From JACQAP01 sp035548375 (GTDB lineage: Bacteria; Pseudomonadota; Gammaproteobacteria; Burkholderiales; JACQAP01): a stretch of DNA of 64,000 nucleotides. The notes beneath the pieces were generated by a model. That model did no database searches. It had not been told where the DNA came from and worked only from the letters and a program-made list of their open reading frames with translations. Shown piece after piece: positions 1-8,012 of this stretch. The position numbers and the translations under genes were made by a program. The stretch lies in assembly GCA_035548375.1 (NCBI GenBank), contig DASZTG010000096.1, positions 58,933-122,932 of the forward strand. Reading direction: 5' to 3'. Each line of letters opens with the position of its first letter. Within the stretch, counting starts at the first letter, position 1.

Positions 1-1292
1 CTCTCGAGCACGTAGGACTGCAGCAGCGTGTCGTGCGCGATGCCGGACAACCGGATGCCCGCACTCGCGAATACATGCTTGTCGTACTTGAGGTTCTGCC
101 CCAGCTTGTGGCGCAAAGGATTTTCCAGCCAGGATTTCAGCTTGCCGAGGACATGGTCCCTGGCCAGTTGTGCAGGCGCGCCGGCATAGCCGTGCGCGAG
201 CGGGATGTAGGCACCCTGATGGGGTTGCACCGACAGCGAGATCCCGACGAGCTGCGCCGTCATCGGGTCGAGCCCGGTCGTTTCGGTATCGACCGAAACG
301 ATGTCGGCGGCCTGGATGCGCTCGATCCACGTGTCGAGCTGGGCATCGGTCAGGACGGTTTCGTAGTCGCGCGGGACGGCAGGTGCGGCGGTTACGGCCG
401 CCGCTACCTCAACGGGCGTTTCGCCGGATTCATCCGGTGCGCTTCCGCGCGCCTGCAGTTCGCGCAGCGAGCTCTTGAAGTCCAGCCTTTCATACAGGCG
501 AATCAATTCCGGCACATTCTCGGCTTGCGGTGCGAGTTGTTCCAGGCCCGTCTCGAGCGGCACGTCGCAGCGAATGCTGAGCAGCTTTTTCGCGGTCGGC
601 AGCCACGGCAGCGCCTTGCGCAGGTTTTCGCCGACCGCGCCCGTGATCTCGCCGGCGTGCGCGACGATCGCATCCAGGGTTTCGTACTGGGTCAGCCACT
701 TGACGGCCGTTTTCGGACCGACTTTCTCCACCCCGGGGACGTTGTCCACCGAATCGCCGATCAGCGTGAGATAGTCGACGATCTGCGCCGGCTTCACGCC
801 GAACTTCTGCAGCACGCCGGCCTCGTCGAGCGTTTCGTTGGACATGGTGTTGACCAGCTTCACCATCGGATTCACGAGCTGCGTGATGTCCTTGTCGCCG
901 GTGGAGATGATGGTCTGCACCCCGAGCGCCTCGGCCTGCCTGGCCAGCGTGCCGATGACGTCGTCGGCCTCGACGTTGTCCACCATCAGCAGCGGCCAGC
1001 CCAGTGCCCGCACGCTTTCATGCAGGGGTTCGATCTGCCGCGTCAGGTCGTCCGGCATCGGCGGGCGGTTCGCCTTGTACTGCGGATACCAGTCGTCGCG
1101 GAACGTCTTTCCTTTTGCGTCGAATACGCAGGCGATATAATCCGGCGACGTTTCCTTGCGCAGCTTCTGCAGCATGCTGAGCACGCCCCTCACGGCGCCG
1201 GTCGGTTCGCCGTGCCTGTTGCGCAAGTCCGGCAGTGCGTGGAATGCGCGATACAGGTAGGAAGAGCCGTCCACCAGCACAAGCGTTTTCAT
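1..1292 (-). CDS. polA: DNA polymerase I, N-terminal part (3' end beyond window)
   Basis: Repair and Okazaki-fragment-processing polymerase. About 430 residues are visible, reading leftward from the ATG at 1292 with no stop before the window edge. The N-terminal 5' nuclease domain is clear: LVDGSSYLYRAFHALP at the start, the acidic stretch DNVEADDVIG, STGDKD, and the helix-hairpin-helix motif GDSVDNVPGVEKVGPKTA. After a linker the 3'-5' exonuclease domain begins, with its DTETTG metal-binding motif kept, so proofreading is probably intact. The polymerase domain lies outside the window. The gene is divergent from the LOG-family gene, with only 25 bases between the two start codons. Confidence 0.96.
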   Translation of the reverse strand, partial: MKTLVLVDGSSYLYRAFHALPDLRNRHGEPTGAVRGVLSMLQKLRKETSPDYIACVFDAKGKTFRDDWYPQYKANRPPMPDDLTRQIEPLHESVRALGWPLLMVDNVEADDVIGTLARQAEALGVQTIISTGDKDITQLVNPMVKLVNTMSNETLDEAGVLQKFGVKPAQIVDYLTLIGDSVDNVPGVEKVGPKTAVKWLTQYETLDAIVAHAGEITGAVGENLRKALPWLPTAKKLLSIRCDVPLETGLEQLAPQAENVPELIRLYERLDFKSSLRELQARGSAPDESGETPVEVAAAVTAAPAVPRDYETVLTDAQLDTWIERIQAADIVSVDTETTGLDPMTAQLVGISLSVQPHQGAYIPLAHGYAGAPAQLARDHVLGKLKSWLENPLRHKLGQNLKYDKHVFASAGIRLSGIAHDTLLQSYVLE

Positions 1293-1317
1293 TGACGATC
1301 AGCGCGGAAAATCCAAC

Positions 1318-2046
1318 ATGAGCGAAAAACAGAAGGTGCCGGTTCCGCTCGCCCCCGAATTTGTCGAGAAGACATGGTCGGCGCGGGAATCCTGGCGGGT
1401 CTTCGGGATTATGGCAGAGTTTGTCGAGGCAACCGAACGCCTCGCGCACATCCGGCCCGCCGTGAGCATCTTCGGCAGCGCGCGCACGCCGCCCGAGCAT
1501 CCGTACTACAAGCTGGCGGAGAGCATCGGGCGCCAGCTTTCAGACGCCGGGTTCTCGGTCATCTCCGGCGGCGGCCCCGGCATCATGGAAGCGGTGAACA
1601 AGGGCGCCTATGCGGGCCGCTCGCTGTCCGTCGGCCTGAACATCCAGCTCCCGCACGAGCAGTACACCAACGCCTACCAGGATGTGAGCCAGACCTTCCG
1701 CCATTTCTTCGCGCGCAAGGTGATGTTCGCGAAATTCGCCTGCGCCTACGTCGTCCTGCCGGGCGGGTTCGGTACGCTGGACGAGCTCGGCGAAGTCCTC
1801 ACCCTTGTGCAGACCGGGAAGATCCGGCGCATACCGATCGTGCTGGTACAGTCGAAATTCTGGAATGGGCTGCTCGACTGGATACGCGATCGCATGATTT
1901 CCGAGGGCATGATCAGCCCGGAGGACATGGACCTGATCAAGGTCATCGACGAGCCGAAGGAAGTCGCGGACGCGATATTCGACCACTACGAGAAACGCGG
2001 ATTCGCCATGACCACCGCGGAGCGCGAAGCGCAACTGAACCTCTGA
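1318..2046 (+). CDS. LOG-family (TIGR00730) Rossmann-fold nucleotide hydrolase
   Basis: Probable nucleoside 5'-monophosphate phosphoribohydrolase of the LOG (lysine decarboxylase-like) family, whose characterised members split a base from a nucleotide monophosphate. The 242-residue protein has the family hallmarks: GGGPGIMEAVNKGAY near residues 82-96 and PGGFGTLDEL near 148-157, the PGGxGTxxE catalytic signature. A start at the ATG at 1318 gives MSEKQK. It is followed after 7 bases by thrB on the same strand, so the two are probably co-transcribed. The substrate cannot be told from sequence; cytokinin-type activity is only a family possibility. Confidence 0.9.
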   Translation: MSEKQKVPVPLAPEFVEKTWSARESWRVFGIMAEFVEATERLAHIRPAVSIFGSARTPPEHPYYKLAESIGRQLSDAGFSVISGGGPGIMEAVNKGAYAGRSLSVGLNIQLPHEQYTNAYQDVSQTFRHFFARKVMFAKFACAYVVLPGGFGTLDELGEVLTLVQTGKIRRIPIVLVQSKFWNGLLDWIRDRMISEGMISPEDMDLIKVIDEPKEVADAIFDHYEKRGFAMTTAEREAQLNL

Positions 2047-2053
2047 CGACCCG

Positions 2054-3001
2054 ATGTCCGTTTTCACGACCGTCACGCCGGCGCAGCTCGCGGCCTGGCT
2101 CAGGAACTACTCGATCGGGGTGCCCACGGCGCTGGAGGGCATCCTCTCGGGCATAGAAAACACCAATTACTTCGTCACCACGTCGCACGGGCGCTATGTC
2201 CTGACCCTGTTCGAGAAGCTCACGAGCAGGGAACTGCCCTTTTACCTGAACCTGATGGCGCACCTGTCGAGCCACGGCCTGCCGTGTCCCAAGCCGATCG
2301 CCAACCTGCAGAATCAATTGCTCGGCGAGCTGAACGGCAAGCCGGCCGCGATCGTGTCCTGCCTGGCGGGGCAGCCGGTGATGCAGCCGGAGCCCGTCCA
2401 CTGCGCGCGCGTGGGCGAAGTCCTCGCGGAAATGCACATGGCCAGCCGCACCTATGGCGGACACCTGGACAATCTGCGCGGTGCGGCCTGGTGGACGGCG
2501 TGCGCGCCCGAGATCTATCCGTTCCTGAAGGCCGAGGACGCGCAGCTGCTGGAGTCAGAAATCCGCTTCCAGGGCGCCTGCCGGCGCGACAACCTGCCGC
2601 GCGGCGTGGTGCATGCCGACCTGTTTCGCGACAACGTGCTGTTCGACGGCGACCGCGTCGGCGGCTTCATCGACTTCTATTTCGCCTGCGTGGACAGCTT
2701 CGTCTACGACGTCGCGATCACGGTCAACGACTGGTGCGTGGATGCCGATGCGAAACTCGATGCAGCGCGCGCCGATGCGCTGCTGAAGGCGTACATGGCG
2801 GTGCGTCCCTTCACCGACGAGGAGCACGCCGCATGGCCGTGGATGCTGCGCGCCGGCGCGCTTCGTTTCTGGGTCTCGCGGCTGTACGATTTCCACCTGC
2901 CCCGGCCAGGGGAGCTCACGCACAAGCACGATCCGGAGCGTTTCCGCCGGATCCTCGCCAATCATCGCGCGGCGGCCCCGCAGCCGGCCGGCGCGTCCTA
3001 A
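2054..3001 (+). CDS. thrB: Homoserine kinase (APH-fold type)
   Basis: Phosphorylates L-homoserine for threonine synthesis. At 315 residues it matches the proteobacterial ThrB of the aminoglycoside-phosphotransferase fold rather than the GHMP-type enzyme of E. coli. The N-terminus MSVFTTVTPAQLAAWL, the GIENTNYFV stretch, the catalytic loop HADLFRDNVLFDGD (near residues 195-208) and GFIDFYFA are typical. It lies 7 bases after the LOG-family gene and 16 bases before a BPSS1780-type membrane protein. The homoserine acyltransferase gene metX is also in this window at 11.2 kb, so both branches from homoserine are represented. Confidence 0.93.
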   Translation: MSVFTTVTPAQLAAWLRNYSIGVPTALEGILSGIENTNYFVTTSHGRYVLTLFEKLTSRELPFYLNLMAHLSSHGLPCPKPIANLQNQLLGELNGKPAAIVSCLAGQPVMQPEPVHCARVGEVLAEMHMASRTYGGHLDNLRGAAWWTACAPEIYPFLKAEDAQLLESEIRFQGACRRDNLPRGVVHADLFRDNVLFDGDRVGGFIDFYFACVDSFVYDVAITVNDWCVDADAKLDAARADALLKAYMAVRPFTDEEHAAWPWMLRAGALRFWVSRLYDFHLPRPGELTHKHDPERFRRILANHRAAAPQPAGAS

Positions 3002-3017
3002 CCGGAGAGTCAAGGAC

Positions 3018-3773
3018 ATGGAAATCGCGAAAGTTCCGGCCTCGCACGGCCTCAGGTGGCTGATGCAGGGGTTCGTGCTGTTGCGCAGGAATTTCTTCAT
3101 CTGGCTCGCCTTCGTGCTGCTGCTCTGGGCGCTGGTGTTCGTCGCCGCACGCATTCCGCTGGTGGGCCTGGCGCTGGCCTTGCTGACGCCGGTATTCCTG
3201 GGCGGATTGATGATAGGCGCGCGCGCCGTGGAAAAAGGCGAGGAGCTGGAAATCGCGCATTTCTTCGCGGGCTTTCGCACCAACACGATCAGCCTGGTGT
3301 CGCTCGGGGCGTTCTACCTGCTGGGCAACGTCGTCATCGCCGGATTGATGTACGCGATCGGCGGAGACGCCATCCAGAAGATCGTGGCAGGCCAGTCGCA
3401 AAACATGGACCCCGAGGTCCTGATGCAGGCCCTGGGCCCGGCGCTGCTGGCGCTGCTGGTCGCGATGGCGCTATCGATTCCCCTGACCATGGCACTCTGG
3501 TTTGCACCCTTGCTCGTGGTGTTCCGCAACCAGAAGCCGGCAACCGCGCTGCGCGACAGCTTCAAGGGCTGCCTGCGCAACATGCTGCCCTTCCTGGTCT
3601 ATGGGCTGATCGTGATGGTGCCGCTTATTGCATTGATGACGCAGTTCGATCTCGCCAACATGGATCGCAATCCAGGCCTGTGGATCGTTGCCCTGTTCGT
3701 GCTGCCTTCGGTCTACACCAGTTACCGCGACATCTACGAGGGGCCGCCGCCGGCGCCGCCCGCGGCCGCGTAA
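3018..3773 (+). CDS. BPSS1780-family integral membrane protein
   Basis: Inner-membrane protein of unknown function, 251 residues. It shows several long hydrophobic segments: NFFIWLAFVLLLWALVFVAA, VGLALALLTPVFLGGLMIGA, SLGAFYLLGNVVIAGLMYAI, LLALLVAMALSIPLTMALWF and MLPFLVYGLIVMVPLIALM. The loop sequence RNQKPATALRDSFKGCLRN and the tail VYTSYRDIYEG are what I associate with the BPSS1780 family. The start at 3018 follows a GGAGAG ribosome-binding site. It is probably the last gene of the operon started by the LOG-family gene, and its stop is two bases from the convergent uvrD stop. No reaction can be assigned. Confidence 0.82.
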   Translation: MEIAKVPASHGLRWLMQGFVLLRRNFFIWLAFVLLLWALVFVAARIPLVGLALALLTPVFLGGLMIGARAVEKGEELEIAHFFAGFRTNTISLVSLGAFYLLGNVVIAGLMYAIGGDAIQKIVAGQSQNMDPEVLMQALGPALLALLVAMALSIPLTMALWFAPLLVVFRNQKPATALRDSFKGCLRNMLPFLVYGLIVMVPLIALMTQFDLANMDRNPGLWIVALFVLPSVYTSYRDIYEGPPPAPPAAA

Positions 3774-3775
3774 AT

Positions 3776-5962
3776 TCAGGCGGGGACGAGCTTGGCGAAT
3801 TCCAGCGCCAGCCACTTCATGCCGGCATTGCGGAAGTTGACCTGCACGCGCGCATCCGCGCCGCGCCCTTCGGCGGCGACGATGACGCCGGTGCCGAACT
3901 TCGCGTGCACCACGTTCTGCCCGATTCGCCAGCCCGACACGGTGGTTTCCACGCGCGGGATCCTGGCCTCGTAGCCGGAATCGAAACCCTTGCTCGCCAC
4001 GAATCCCGAGAATTTCGTGGTGTTCACGCGGCGGATCAGCTCTTCGGGAATTTCCTCGAGGAACCGCGACGCTACGTTGTAGCGGGTCTGCCCGTGCAGC
4101 ATGCGCGTCTGCGCGAGCGTGAGATACAGGCGCCGGCGCGCGCGCGTAAGGGCGACGTACATCAGCCGCCTTTCCTCCTCCAGCCCCTCCTGCTCGCCGA
4201 TGCTGTTCTCGTGCGGGAACAGGCCTTCTTCCAGGCCGGTGATGAAGACCGCGTGGAACTCCAGGCCCTTTGCCGAATGAACGGTCATGAGTTGCAGCGC
4301 GTCCGCCCCTGCGGCGGCCTGGTGCTCGCCTGCCTCGAGCGACGCGTGCGCCAGAAAGGCGGCGAGCGCCGGAAATCCTTCGCCGAGGATTTCACCCTCC
4401 TCGCTGATTTGCGCGAGCGGACCACCCGGAGCCGCGAACGCTGTCGCGGCGTTGGTCAGCTCGGCCAGGTTCTCCAGGCGGTCCTCGCCTTCGCGCTCGT
4501 TCTTGTAGAACGCAACAAGCCCGCTCAATTCGACGACGTGGTCGACGATCTCCGGCAGCGGCAGGTTCTCGCAGGCCGAGCGCATCGATTCGATCAATCG
4601 GACGAAGCCGGCGATGCTGGTCGCCGCCTTTCCGCCGAGCGTGTTGGCGCATGCCGCCTGCCAGAGCGAAATGCCGCGGCCGGCGGCGGCTTCCTGCACC
4701 TGCTCGATGCTGCGATTGCCGATGCCGCGCGTCGGAAAGTTCACCACCCGCAGGAAGGCACCGTCATCGTCCGCATTGGCGACCAGTCGCAGGTAGGCCA
4801 GCGCATGCTTGATTTCCTGGCGCTCGAAGAAACGCAGGCCGCCATATACGCGATATGCAATGCCGGCATTGAAGAGCGCATGCTCGAGCACGCGCGATTG
4901 CGCGTTCGAGCGGTACAGCAGCGCCATGTCGGAGAGTGCGACGCCTTCGTTCTTGAGTTGCCGGACCTCGTCGAGGACATAGCCCGCCTCCTCGATGTCC
5001 GTAACCGCCTCATACAGCCGCAGTGCTTCGCCGCTGCCCTCGGACGTCCACAGGTTCTTGCCGAGCCGCGCATGGTTGTGCTTGATCAGCGCGTTGGCGG
5101 CGTCGAGGATGTTGCCGTGGCTGCGATAGTTCTGCTCGAGCTTGATGACCTTCTCGACATGGAAATCCTTTTCGAAGTCGAGCATGTTGCCCGCGCGAGC
5201 GCCGCGGAAGGCGTAGATGGACTGGTCGTCGTCGCCGACGCCGAATATCGAATTTTCCGGTCCCGCCAGCAGCTTCAGCCAGAAATACTGCAGGCGGTTT
5301 GTATCCTGGAATTCGTCGACCAGGATGTGCCGGAACCGCGCCTGGTAGTGCCTGCGCAGGACCTCGTTCTTTTGCAGCAGCTCGAAGCAGCGCAGCAGCA
5401 GCTCCGCGAAATCGACCACGCCTTCCCGGTTGCACTGGGCCTCGTAGGCCTCGTATACCGTCACCATCTTGCGCGAGAAATCGTCGAAGGCCTCGACCTT
5501 CTGCGCGCGCAGGCCCTGCTCCTTCGCGCCGTTGATGAAGTACGTCGCCTGCTTGGGCGGGAATTTCTCGTCGTCGATGCTCATCGACTTCATGACGCGC
5601 TTGACCATCGCCAGCTGGTCGGCCGAGTCGAGGATCTGGAAGGTCTGCGGCAATCCGGCGTCGCGGAAATGCGCGCGCAGGATGCGGTTGCACAGGCCGT
5701 GGAAGGTGCCGACCCACATGCCGCGCGTGTTGATCGGCAGCATCGCCGAGATGCGCAGCAGCATTTCGCGCGCGGCCTTATTGGTAAACGTCACGGCGAG
5801 CAGTCCCTGCGGACCGACCTGCCCGGTCTGGATCAGCCAGGCGATGCGCGTCGTCAGCACGCGCGTCTTCCCGGAGCCGGCGCCGGCAAGGATCAGCGCC
5901 GATCGATGGGGAAGGGTGACGGCTTCGAGCTGCTGAGGATTGAGGCCTTCGAGGAGCGACAT
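3776..5962 (-). CDS. uvrD: UvrD/PcrA-type superfamily 1 DNA helicase
   Basis: ATP-driven 3'-5' helicase for nucleotide-excision and mismatch repair. The 728-residue length is normal for UvrD. The N-terminus MSLLEGLNPQQLEAV carries the Q motif, followed by Walker A AGAGSGKT at residues 26-33, motif Ia TFTNKAAREM, motif II VDEFQDTN, motif III GDDDQSIYAFRGA, motif IV LEQNYRS, motif V TVHSAKGLEF and motif VI YVALTRARRRL. The C-terminal Tudor-like region (GWRIGQNVVHAKFGTGVIV) is also present. It reads leftward and converges on the BPSS1780 gene. A TATAAT box on the minus strand lies 41-46 bases upstream of its start. Confidence 0.97.
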   Translation of the reverse strand: MSLLEGLNPQQLEAVTLPHRSALILAGAGSGKTRVLTTRIAWLIQTGQVGPQGLLAVTFTNKAAREMLLRISAMLPINTRGMWVGTFHGLCNRILRAHFRDAGLPQTFQILDSADQLAMVKRVMKSMSIDDEKFPPKQATYFINGAKEQGLRAQKVEAFDDFSRKMVTVYEAYEAQCNREGVVDFAELLLRCFELLQKNEVLRRHYQARFRHILVDEFQDTNRLQYFWLKLLAGPENSIFGVGDDDQSIYAFRGARAGNMLDFEKDFHVEKVIKLEQNYRSHGNILDAANALIKHNHARLGKNLWTSEGSGEALRLYEAVTDIEEAGYVLDEVRQLKNEGVALSDMALLYRSNAQSRVLEHALFNAGIAYRVYGGLRFFERQEIKHALAYLRLVANADDDGAFLRVVNFPTRGIGNRSIEQVQEAAAGRGISLWQAACANTLGGKAATSIAGFVRLIESMRSACENLPLPEIVDHVVELSGLVAFYKNEREGEDRLENLAELTNAATAFAAPGGPLAQISEEGEILGEGFPALAAFLAHASLEAGEHQAAAGADALQLMTVHSAKGLEFHAVFITGLEEGLFPHENSIGEQEGLEEERRLMYVALTRARRRLYLTLAQTRMLHGQTRYNVASRFLEEIPEELIRRVNTTKFSGFVASKGFDSGYEARIPRVETTVSGWRIGQNVVHAKFGTGVIVAAEGRGADARVQVNFRNAGMKWLALEFAKLVPA

Positions 5963-6002
5963 GCTGCGACCGGGGGATTCTGGAGTGCCGTTGCGATCCC
6001 GG

Positions 6003-6008
6003 ATTATA
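6003..6008 (-). promoter_or_regulatory. Candidate -10 box of uvrD
   Basis: A perfect TATAAT is read on the minus strand in the gap between prk and uvrD. The candidate -35 (TGGCGC, 6025-6030, 16-base spacer) is a poor match, so only the -10 is convincing. If real, it would give uvrD its own transcript separate from prk. Confidence 0.4.
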
Positions 6009-6035
6009 AGGTGAGCGGACGGCGGCGCCAGCGGA

Positions 6036-6926
6036 TTACGAAGCGATGGCCGTGCGCGCCTTCCTGCTTTCGTTGACCAGCTCGCGGATCATCGGCGTCA
6101 GGATGAGCTGCATCGCATATTCCATCCTGGTTCCCGGCACGACGATGGTGTCGGGCCGCGACAGGAAGGAATCCTCGATCATCGCCAGCAGGTAGGGCGC
6201 GTTCAGGCGCGTTGGGTCCGAAACGCGGATAACGACGAAGCTCTCTTCCTGCCTGGGCACCTCGCGCACGACGAAGGGGTTCGACGTGTCCACGGTGGGC
6301 ACGCGCTGGAAATTGACGTGGGTGCGCGAGAACTGCGGCGTGATGTAGTGCACGTAGTCGTACATGCGCCGCAGGATGGTCTGCGTGACCACGTCGATCG
6401 AATAGCCGCGCGCCTGCATGTCGCGGTTGATCTTCTGTATCCATTCGAGGTTCACGGTCGGCGTCACGCCGATCAGCAAGTCCACGTGCCGCGCGACGTC
6501 GACCTTGTCGGTCACGATGCCGCCGTGCAGGCCCTCGTAGAACAGCAAATCCGTGTTTTCCGGCAGATGCGCCCAAGGCGTGAACGTGCCGGCTTTCTGG
6601 CCATATCGGGCAGCCCGCTCCTCGTTGTGCAGGTAAATGCGGGCCGTGCCGGCGCCATTCTGGCTGTATTCCGCGAACAAGGCCTCGAGCTCCTCGAACA
6701 GGTTCGCCTCCGGGCCGAAGTGGCTGATCGGCTGCCCGCCCATTTGCTCATACGCGGCGATCAGGCGGCGCATGTCATCGCGATCGTAGCGATGGTAGCT
6801 GTCGCCCTCGATCAGCGCGGCTTCGATGCGCTCCAGGCCGAAGATATTCTCGAACGTCTTGCGCACGGAGGTCGTGCCGGCGCCGGACGAGCCGGTGACG
6901 GCGATGATCGGGTACTTGCGAGACAT
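6036..6926 (-). CDS. prk: Phosphoribulokinase (proteobacterial class I)
   Basis: Transfers phosphate from ATP to ribulose 5-phosphate, giving RuBP, the CO2 acceptor of the Calvin cycle. The 296-residue protein has the P-loop GSSGAGTTS at 12-20, EGDSYHRYDR, ISHFGPEANLFEELE and LLFYEGLHGG, all characteristic of the bacterial PRK family. It reads leftward, 73 bases upstream of uvrD. No RuBisCO or other Calvin-cycle gene is in the window. Related PRK-like proteins also occur in non-autotrophs (such as PrkB of E. coli), so this gene alone does not prove CO2 fixation. Confidence 0.93.
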   Translation of the reverse strand: MSRKYPIIAVTGSSGAGTTSVRKTFENIFGLERIEAALIEGDSYHRYDRDDMRRLIAAYEQMGGQPISHFGPEANLFEELEALFAEYSQNGAGTARIYLHNEERAARYGQKAGTFTPWAHLPENTDLLFYEGLHGGIVTDKVDVARHVDLLIGVTPTVNLEWIQKINRDMQARGYSIDVVTQTILRRMYDYVHYITPQFSRTHVNFQRVPTVDTSNPFVVREVPRQEESFVVIRVSDPTRLNAPYLLAMIEDSFLSRPDTIVVPGTRMEYAMQLILTPMIRELVNESRKARTAIAS

Positions 6927-7019
6927 GGAGGTGCCGGATGGAGGAACTCCGGGCGATGGTACAACGAATTCCGCGCCCGGCGGCGATTGCGGCGGGCGCG
7001 ATTTCGCAGATGCGGCGGT

Positions 7020-7895
7020 CTACTGCAGGGATGCCATCGGCTCGAGCTTCGGGTTCTGTTCCTTCAGGCGCAGGCCCAGCGCATTGGCCTCCTGCTCGCT
7101 GGTGAAGCCGGCGAGGCGAACACGATAGAGCTGGCCGCCGTCGGCCTGCTGCGGAACGATGCGTACCGGATAACCGTCGCGCCGCAGGCTGTCGTAGAGG
7201 GAAAGCGCCTGCAATTGCTGCTGGTAGCTGCCGATGTACAGCTTCCAGCGTCCGTTCTTGCGCAGCGCGCCCTGGCCTTCGGCGATCTCGGTTTCGGCGG
7301 CCCAGGCCTTGAGCTGGTCCATCGGTACGGCGGAAACAGTTGCGTCGCCGGCGGAGGGCGCCTGCATGTAGGTCAGCGGATCCTTCATCTCGACGGCGGG
7401 TTTGCCGGCATGGGCAACGCTGATCTTGCCCTCGATGAGCACGAGTACTTCCTTGTCGCCCAGGTTCTTGCCCCAGATGTCGGTGCCGCGTATGCCGGCG
7501 GTCAGGGTCGAGAACTGCACGGAGATATTCCGACTCGTGCGCCGCTTTACCGCCGCCTCCGTCGTGAAGCGGAACGCGCCCTGCAGCACTTTCAGCGTGG
7601 CGGCGATGAATCCTTCGCTGCGTTTCTGCGCGAGGTCGGACAACAGCAACCGGCCGTTCTCGCCGAGTTTGACCATGCTGCCGTCGCCGAGGCGCAACAA
7701 CAGGCGCGAGTTGCTCCCGGTCGCCACTTCATCCTGGCTCTTCAGCTCGGCGCCGATTGCGAGCGGCCTGCGAGTCCCGTCGCGCGTGACCCATGCCGGC
7801 AACTGCACGCCTTCGACGACGGCATCGGGTGCGGCCTGCAGGATGCCGGAAAAAACCAGCAGAGAAACGAACAGTCCCGTGCGCAGCAACGACAT
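7020..7895 (-). CDS. Secreted FecR-domain protein with C-terminal SPOR domain
   Basis: A 291-residue exported protein. It begins with a signal peptide (MSLLRTGLFVSLLVFSGILQA). A FecR-type domain follows (residues about 35-160: LGDGSMVKLGENGRLLL, FRFTTEAAVKRRTSRNISV, TLTAGIRGTDIWG). A C-terminal SPOR-like repeat (about 215-285: WKLYIGSYQQQLQALSLYD, YRVRLAGFTSEQEANAL) is expected to bind denuded septal peptidoglycan. There is no anti-sigma transmembrane helix and no sigma factor nearby, so a FecR signalling role is unlikely. It may be a periplasmic or cell-wall-associated protein. It lies alone between prk and leuS. Confidence 0.8.
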   Translation of the reverse strand: MSLLRTGLFVSLLVFSGILQAAPDAVVEGVQLPAWVTRDGTRRPLAIGAELKSQDEVATGSNSRLLLRLGDGSMVKLGENGRLLLSDLAQKRSEGFIAATLKVLQGAFRFTTEAAVKRRTSRNISVQFSTLTAGIRGTDIWGKNLGDKEVLVLIEGKISVAHAGKPAVEMKDPLTYMQAPSAGDATVSAVPMDQLKAWAAETEIAEGQGALRKNGRWKLYIGSYQQQLQALSLYDSLRRDGYPVRIVPQQADGGQLYRVRLAGFTSEQEANALGLRLKEQNPKLEPMASLQ

Positions 7896-7974
7896 GGCGT
7901 GATCCCCCGGTTCGATGATGTCCCGTGCCGCAAGATACGTCCGCGAACGCCCGACGGATGCGCAAGTGCGACGG

Positions 7975-7980
7975 TATAAT
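7975..7980 (+). promoter_or_regulatory. Candidate -10 box of leuS
   Basis: A perfect TATAAT sits 33-38 bases upstream of the leuS ATG, in the gap after the divergent FecR/SPOR gene. No good -35 is visible at the expected spacing, so this rests on the -10 and position alone. Confidence 0.45.
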
Positions 7981-8012
7981 CGATTACTTTACAACGCTTT
8001 GCCGGAACATCC

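Noticed and set aside
1136..1141. TATAAT on the plus strand as a promoter of the LOG-family gene
   Set aside because: It lies inside polA codons about 180 bases from the gene with no convincing -35, so chance is more likely.
3056..6076. A plus-strand open frame of about 1000 codons antisense to uvrD, and similar very long antisense frames over leuS, mrdA, ubiB and xthA/ampG
   Set aside because: All lie opposite well-identified genes in high-GC DNA and translate to Arg/Ala/Gln/His-rich sequence without domains or signals. They are by-products of codon bias.
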